Assembly: GCA_019243595.1 (NCBI GenBank) | Contig: JAFAUA010000316.1 | Coordinates: 1-7,078 of the forward strand | Reading direction: 5' to 3' | DNA: 7,078 nt | Origin: Acidimicrobiia bacterium | Lineage (GTDB): Bacteria; Actinomycetota; Acidimicrobiia; Acidimicrobiales; AC-14 | Shown: positions 5,257-7,078 of the stretch, in pieces | Layout of the letters: every line of letters starts with the position of its first letter | How positions within the stretch are numbered: the stretch's first letter is position 1 | Position numbers and translations under genes: made by a program | The notes under the pieces: model-generated | Told to the model about the DNA's origin: nothing | Seen by the model: the letters and a program-made list of their open reading frames with translations, nothing else | Database searches by the model: none

Positions 5257-5595
5257 ATGCCGAGTGACGCAGTACAGGCTGATATGCGCGTCTCCTTGGA
5301 AGAGGAGCGGGCGAGCCTGCGTGCCCAGTTGGCCGAACTCGGCTTTGGCGAGAACGGTGGACTCGACTACGACCAGAACTTCGCCGACTCCAGTCAGGTC
5401 ACTGCGGAGCGCGGCGAAGCCGAGGCGGTCGCCCAGTCGTTGAAGGAGACGCTCGACGAAGTCGAGAACGCGCTGGCGAAGTTCGAGGCCGGCACGTACG
5501 GCGTCTGCGAGAACTGCGGCCAGCCGATCTCGCCCGCTCGCCTCGAGGCCAAGCCGGCCGCCCGCCGCTGCATCGACTGCGCCTCGAAGCGCTGA
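5257..5595 (+). CDS. TraR/DksA-family zinc finger protein
   Basis: A 112-residue protein with the layout of the TraR/DksA family: an N-terminal coiled-coil hairpin (about 11-78, with ERASLRAQLAEL and EAVAQSLKETLDEVENALAKF as its two helices) and a C-terminal four-cysteine zinc finger, Cys84-x2-Cys87 and Cys105-x2-Cys108, around YGVCENCGQPI and RRCIDC. Family members bind RNA polymerase through the secondary channel and alter initiation, often with ppGpp. The tip between the helices reads FADSSQVTAERGE, not the DxxDxA of Escherichia coli DksA, so DksA-type activity cannot be assumed. ATG 5257 is preferred over GTG 5251 because of the TAGCCT promoter six bases upstream. It follows xerD by nine bases but probably has its own leaderless transcript. 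A short perfect hairpin overlaps its stop. Confidence 0.9.
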   Translation: MPSDAVQADMRVSLEEERASLRAQLAELGFGENGGLDYDQNFADSSQVTAERGEAEAVAQSLKETLDEVENALAKFEAGTYGVCENCGQPISPARLEAKPAARRCIDCASKR

Positions 5596-5610
5596 CGCCG
5601 GCGGCGTCAG
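5592..5610 (+). other. Perfect hairpin over the stop of the zinc finger gene
   Basis: CTGACGCC (5592-5599) and GGCGTCAG (5603-5610) form an 8-bp perfect stem with a 3-base GGC loop, and the TGA stop (5593-5595) is inside the left arm. There is no T tract after it, so it is not a standard terminator. It could reduce read-through into the protease gene or protect the mRNA 3' end. Confidence 0.4.
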
Positions 5611-5614
5611 GCCG

Positions 5615-5632
5615 ATGACCGAGCGCCGATGA
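5615..5632 (+). other. Five-codon mini-ORF overlapping the protease start
   Basis: ATG 5615 opens a frame reading M-T-E-R-R and stopping at TGA 5630-5632, which overlaps ATG 5629 as ATGA. It sits between the hairpin and the site-2 protease gene, which has no good Shine-Dalgarno. It might help load ribosomes by termination-reinitiation. A five-codon frame can arise by chance, so this is only a candidate. Confidence 0.15.
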
Positions 5633-6261
5633 ACATCACGCGCTTCGACCTCGTCTTCTACGCGGTGCTCGTGCCGTCGATCATCCTGCACGAGGTCTCC
5701 CACGGCTGGGTGGCGCTCGCCTTCGGCGACGACACCGCGAAACGGGCCGGGCGACTCACGCTCAATCCCATCGCCCACGTCGACCCGTTCGGCACGATCA
5801 TCCTCCCGGCATTGCTCCTGCTGACGACCCACCGCGCCTTCGGCTACGCCAAGCCGGTCCCCGTCAACCTGCGCAACCTCCGGAACCCACGGGATCAAGG
5901 CGTGCTGGTGAGTCTCGCCGGACCGGCGCTCAACATCCTCCTGTTGGTCGCGTCGACGCTTGCGATCCAGAAGGTCGGCTTCGGGTCGGGGAACCCGTTC
6001 GTCGACGGCGACCTCCCGCACATGGCGCTGCTCGCCTTCGGGCTCGGCAACCTGCTGCTCGCCGTCTTCAACCTGATTCCGATACCGCCCCTCGACGGGT
6101 CAGCAGTGATCGAGCGCCTGCTGCCCCGGGCTTGGTGGCCCCACTACCTCAGGTTCCGCCAGTACTCGATGGGGATCCTGCTCATCCTCGTCTTCCTGCT
6201 GCCGCGGTTTTTGAGCTCGTTTCTCAACTACTTCGTCGATCACTGGCTGCACTTCCTTTGA
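5629..6261 (+). CDS. Site-2 protease family membrane metalloprotease (M50)
   Basis: A 210-residue integral membrane protein of the short site-2 protease group, which cleaves substrates within the membrane using zinc. The zinc motif HEVSH (21-25) lies in the first hydrophobic helix. LNPIAHVDPFGTIILPALLL (45-64), GYAKPVPVN (72-80) and SLAGPALNILLL (95-106) are family blocks. The third ligand is Asp156 in NLIPIPPLDGS (148-158). Further hydrophobic segments at about 134-150 and 181-200 complete the core. There is no PDZ domain, as is usual for this short form, and no substrate can be named. ATG 5629 puts HExxH at the expected distance from the N-terminus. The gene follows the zinc finger gene by 33 bases, and its TGA overlaps the TTG start of the HD-domain gene, so these two are probably translated together. 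Identification is secure; physiological role is unknown. Confidence 0.92.
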   Translation: MNITRFDLVFYAVLVPSIILHEVSHGWVALAFGDDTAKRAGRLTLNPIAHVDPFGTIILPALLLLTTHRAFGYAKPVPVNLRNLRNPRDQGVLVSLAGPALNILLLVASTLAIQKVGFGSGNPFVDGDLPHMALLAFGLGNLLLAVFNLIPIPPLDGSAVIERLLPRAWWPHYLRFRQYSMGILLILVFLLPRFLSSFLNYFVDHWLHFL

Positions 6262-6773
6262 GGATCGGTCACCTGACCAAGCGGTTCTTCGGTTCCTTGC
6301 GGCCCGGCGGGCCGTCGCAGGAGAACGAGGACTGGGTCGCGTCGGTGCTCGGTGACGACGAGCTGAAGCTGTGGCGGCGCATGAGCGGTGCCGATCGGCG
6401 CCACGCAGTCGGCGTCGCCCGCGATGTCGAACGTCGGCTCGACAACGAGGCGACCAGACCGGTCCTCGCCGCCGCGCTCCTCCACGACGTCGGCAAAGTC
6501 ACCGCCCGGCTTGGGACCTACGGCCGGGTCATCGCCACCCTGGCGGGCAGCGCCGCCGGCCGCGACATGGCCGCGGCGTGGACCGAGGGCAAGGGCTTCA
6601 CCCGCAGGGTCGGCCTCTACCTCCAGCATCCGAAGCTGGGGGCCGACATGCTGGCGCTGGCCGGCAGCGATCCCCTGACGGTGGCGTGGACCCGCGAGCA
6701 CCATCTGCCCGAGGACGAGTGGACGCTGCCTGCGCCCATCGCCACGGCGCTGAAAGCGGCAGATGACGACTGA
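6258..6773 (+). CDS. HD-domain metal-dependent phosphohydrolase-like protein
   Basis: A 171-residue HD superfamily protein, predicted to be a cytoplasmic metal-dependent phosphohydrolase acting on a nucleotide or similar phosphate ester. His49 (RRHAVGVARDV) is the first ligand, LLHDVGK (74-80) carries the His76-Asp77 pair, His124 (LQHPKLGADML) and His148-His149 (TREHHLPED) fit the later ligands, and Asp169 in ALKAADDD at the C-terminus fits the last Asp. The core is complete, so activity is likely; the substrate is not known. TTG 6258 is chosen because it makes a 4-base TTGA overlap with the protease stop, leaves a plausible N-terminus (MRIGHLTKRFFGSLRPG), and is the nearest start to the domain. 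The frame is open further upstream, but there it overlaps the protease and reads as Arg/Pro-rich sequence. Pairing with the membrane protease is probably operonic, not proof of joint function. Confidence 0.82.
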   Translation: MRIGHLTKRFFGSLRPGGPSQENEDWVASVLGDDELKLWRRMSGADRRHAVGVARDVERRLDNEATRPVLAAALLHDVGKVTARLGTYGRVIATLAGSAAGRDMAAAWTEGKGFTRRVGLYLQHPKLGADMLALAGSDPLTVAWTREHHLPEDEWTLPAPIATALKAADDD

Positions 6774-6780
6774 GACCCCG

Positions 6781-6786
6781 TAGCCT
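6781..6786 (+). promoter_or_regulatory. Candidate leaderless -10 element before the AhpD-like gene
   Basis: TAGCCT, identical to the hexamer before the zinc finger gene, is followed by eight bases (CTAGCGCG) and GTG 6795. It begins seven bases after the HD gene stop. There is no Shine-Dalgarno before GTG 6795. A separate leaderless transcript is likely. Confidence 0.5.
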
Positions 6787-6794
6787 CTAGCGCG

Positions 6795-7078
6795 GTGGAC
6801 CGGCGCGACCCCTTCCCGAGGCGGACGGCGACGCCGTTGGCCCTGTTGCCCTGGATCGCCGAGCTCGGCAAGAACCTGCCGGGGCTGCTGCGCTCCTACC
6901 TTCCCGGCCAACCCCTGGATCCCCGCACGCGCGAGCGCGTCATCCTCGCCGTCACCGAGGTCAACGGCTGCCGGTACTGCGCCTGGATCCACGGGTCGTG
7001 GCAGGACTTCCTCGGCGAGAACAGCCTGGTCGACGCCGACGAGGCGCTTCTCGCCTACGCCCGGGCGTGCGCCGAAGC
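6795..7078 (+). CDS. AhpD/carboxymuconolactone decarboxylase-like protein (3' end cut by window)
   Basis: The reading frame opens at GTG 6795 and runs without a stop to the window edge, giving 94 residues. The diagnostic block is Glu47-x11-Cys59-x2-Cys62-x3-His66 (TRERVILAVTEVNGCRYCAW and following), the spacing known for AhpD alkylhydroperoxidases, where the CxxC pair is the redox centre and Glu and His relay protons. The helix before it (LPGLLRSYLPGQPLDPRTRE) is also typical of the CMD family. A peroxidase-like or disulfide-reductase role in the cytoplasm is the family expectation; many CMD proteins have no proven reaction. Start choice rests on TAGCCT eight bases upstream and the absence of good alternatives. 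The rest of the gene, and so its full length and class, cannot be seen. Confidence 0.84.
   Translation, partial: MDRRDPFPRRTATPLALLPWIAELGKNLPGLLRSYLPGQPLDPRTRERVILAVTEVNGCRYCAWIHGSWQDFLGENSLVDADEALLAYARACAE

Noticed and set aside
4903..6021. Minus-strand open frame of 372 codons across xerD, the zinc finger gene and the protease
   Set aside because: Three well-supported plus-strand genes with full motif sets occupy the same bases. The translation is an Arg/Val/Asp-rich mirror of GC-biased codons with no domain.
6240..6992. Minus-strand open frame of 250 codons opposite the HD and AhpD-like genes
   Set aside because: The plus-strand HD ligands and CxxC motif are complete. The opposite frame is open because of GC bias and has no recognisable features.
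1..7078. CRISPR array, toxin-antitoxin pair, insertion sequence, defence system or new multi-gene system
   Set aside because: No spaced direct repeats, transposase motifs or defence-type domains were seen on either strand. Every gene except the two small membrane proteins belongs to a known family.

Overview
The window is GC-rich, gene-dense bacterial DNA. Five genes have a promoter -10-like hexamer six to eight bases before the start codon and no Shine-Dalgarno sequence. That pattern is typical of leaderless actinobacterial transcripts. Alanine dehydrogenase, a XerD-type recombinase, a compact TraR/DksA zinc finger protein and a short site-2 protease also fit a high-GC actinobacterium. I lean towards an Acidimicrobiia-like lineage, but that placement is an inference from style only.

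Layout, left to right. (1) The 3' end of alanine dehydrogenase (ald) is followed by a VOC/glyoxalase-fold gene that appears to start on a CTG overlapping the ald stop. (2) A convergent endonuclease/exonuclease/phosphatase-family gene on the minus strand lies three bases from the VOC stop. (3) Divergent from it is a small membrane-anchored protein of unknown function. It has no ATG, GTG or TTG at its natural start, only CTG. (4) A 129-base gap holds two strong hairpins, and then comes a second small membrane protein with a C-terminal anchor. (5) A 133-base convergent gap contains a 14-bp imperfect inverted repeat. (6) A two-gene minus-strand operon follows: a class I SAM methyltransferase overlapping a family 2 glycosyltransferase by GTGA. 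(7) On the plus strand, divergent from that operon, come xerD, a TraR/DksA zinc finger gene, a site-2 protease (M50), an HD-domain gene starting on a TTG inside the protease stop, and the start of an AhpD/carboxymuconolactone-decarboxylase-like gene cut by the window end.

Most genes are housekeeping or general metabolism: alanine catabolism, chromosome resolution, membrane proteolysis, nucleotide or phosphate hydrolysis, and redox or peroxide handling. The methyltransferase and glycosyltransferase look like a small glycan-modification module set between ald and xerD. I see no CRISPR array, insertion sequence, prophage, toxin-antitoxin pair or defence system. The notable content is in gene starts and expression signals. 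There is a recurrent leaderless -10 motif, one copy of which is built from the xerD stop codon. There is a set of NTGA start/stop overlaps using CTG, GTG and TTG. Two genes have conserved-looking N-termini that extend past the last conventional start, and several intergenic hairpins are present.
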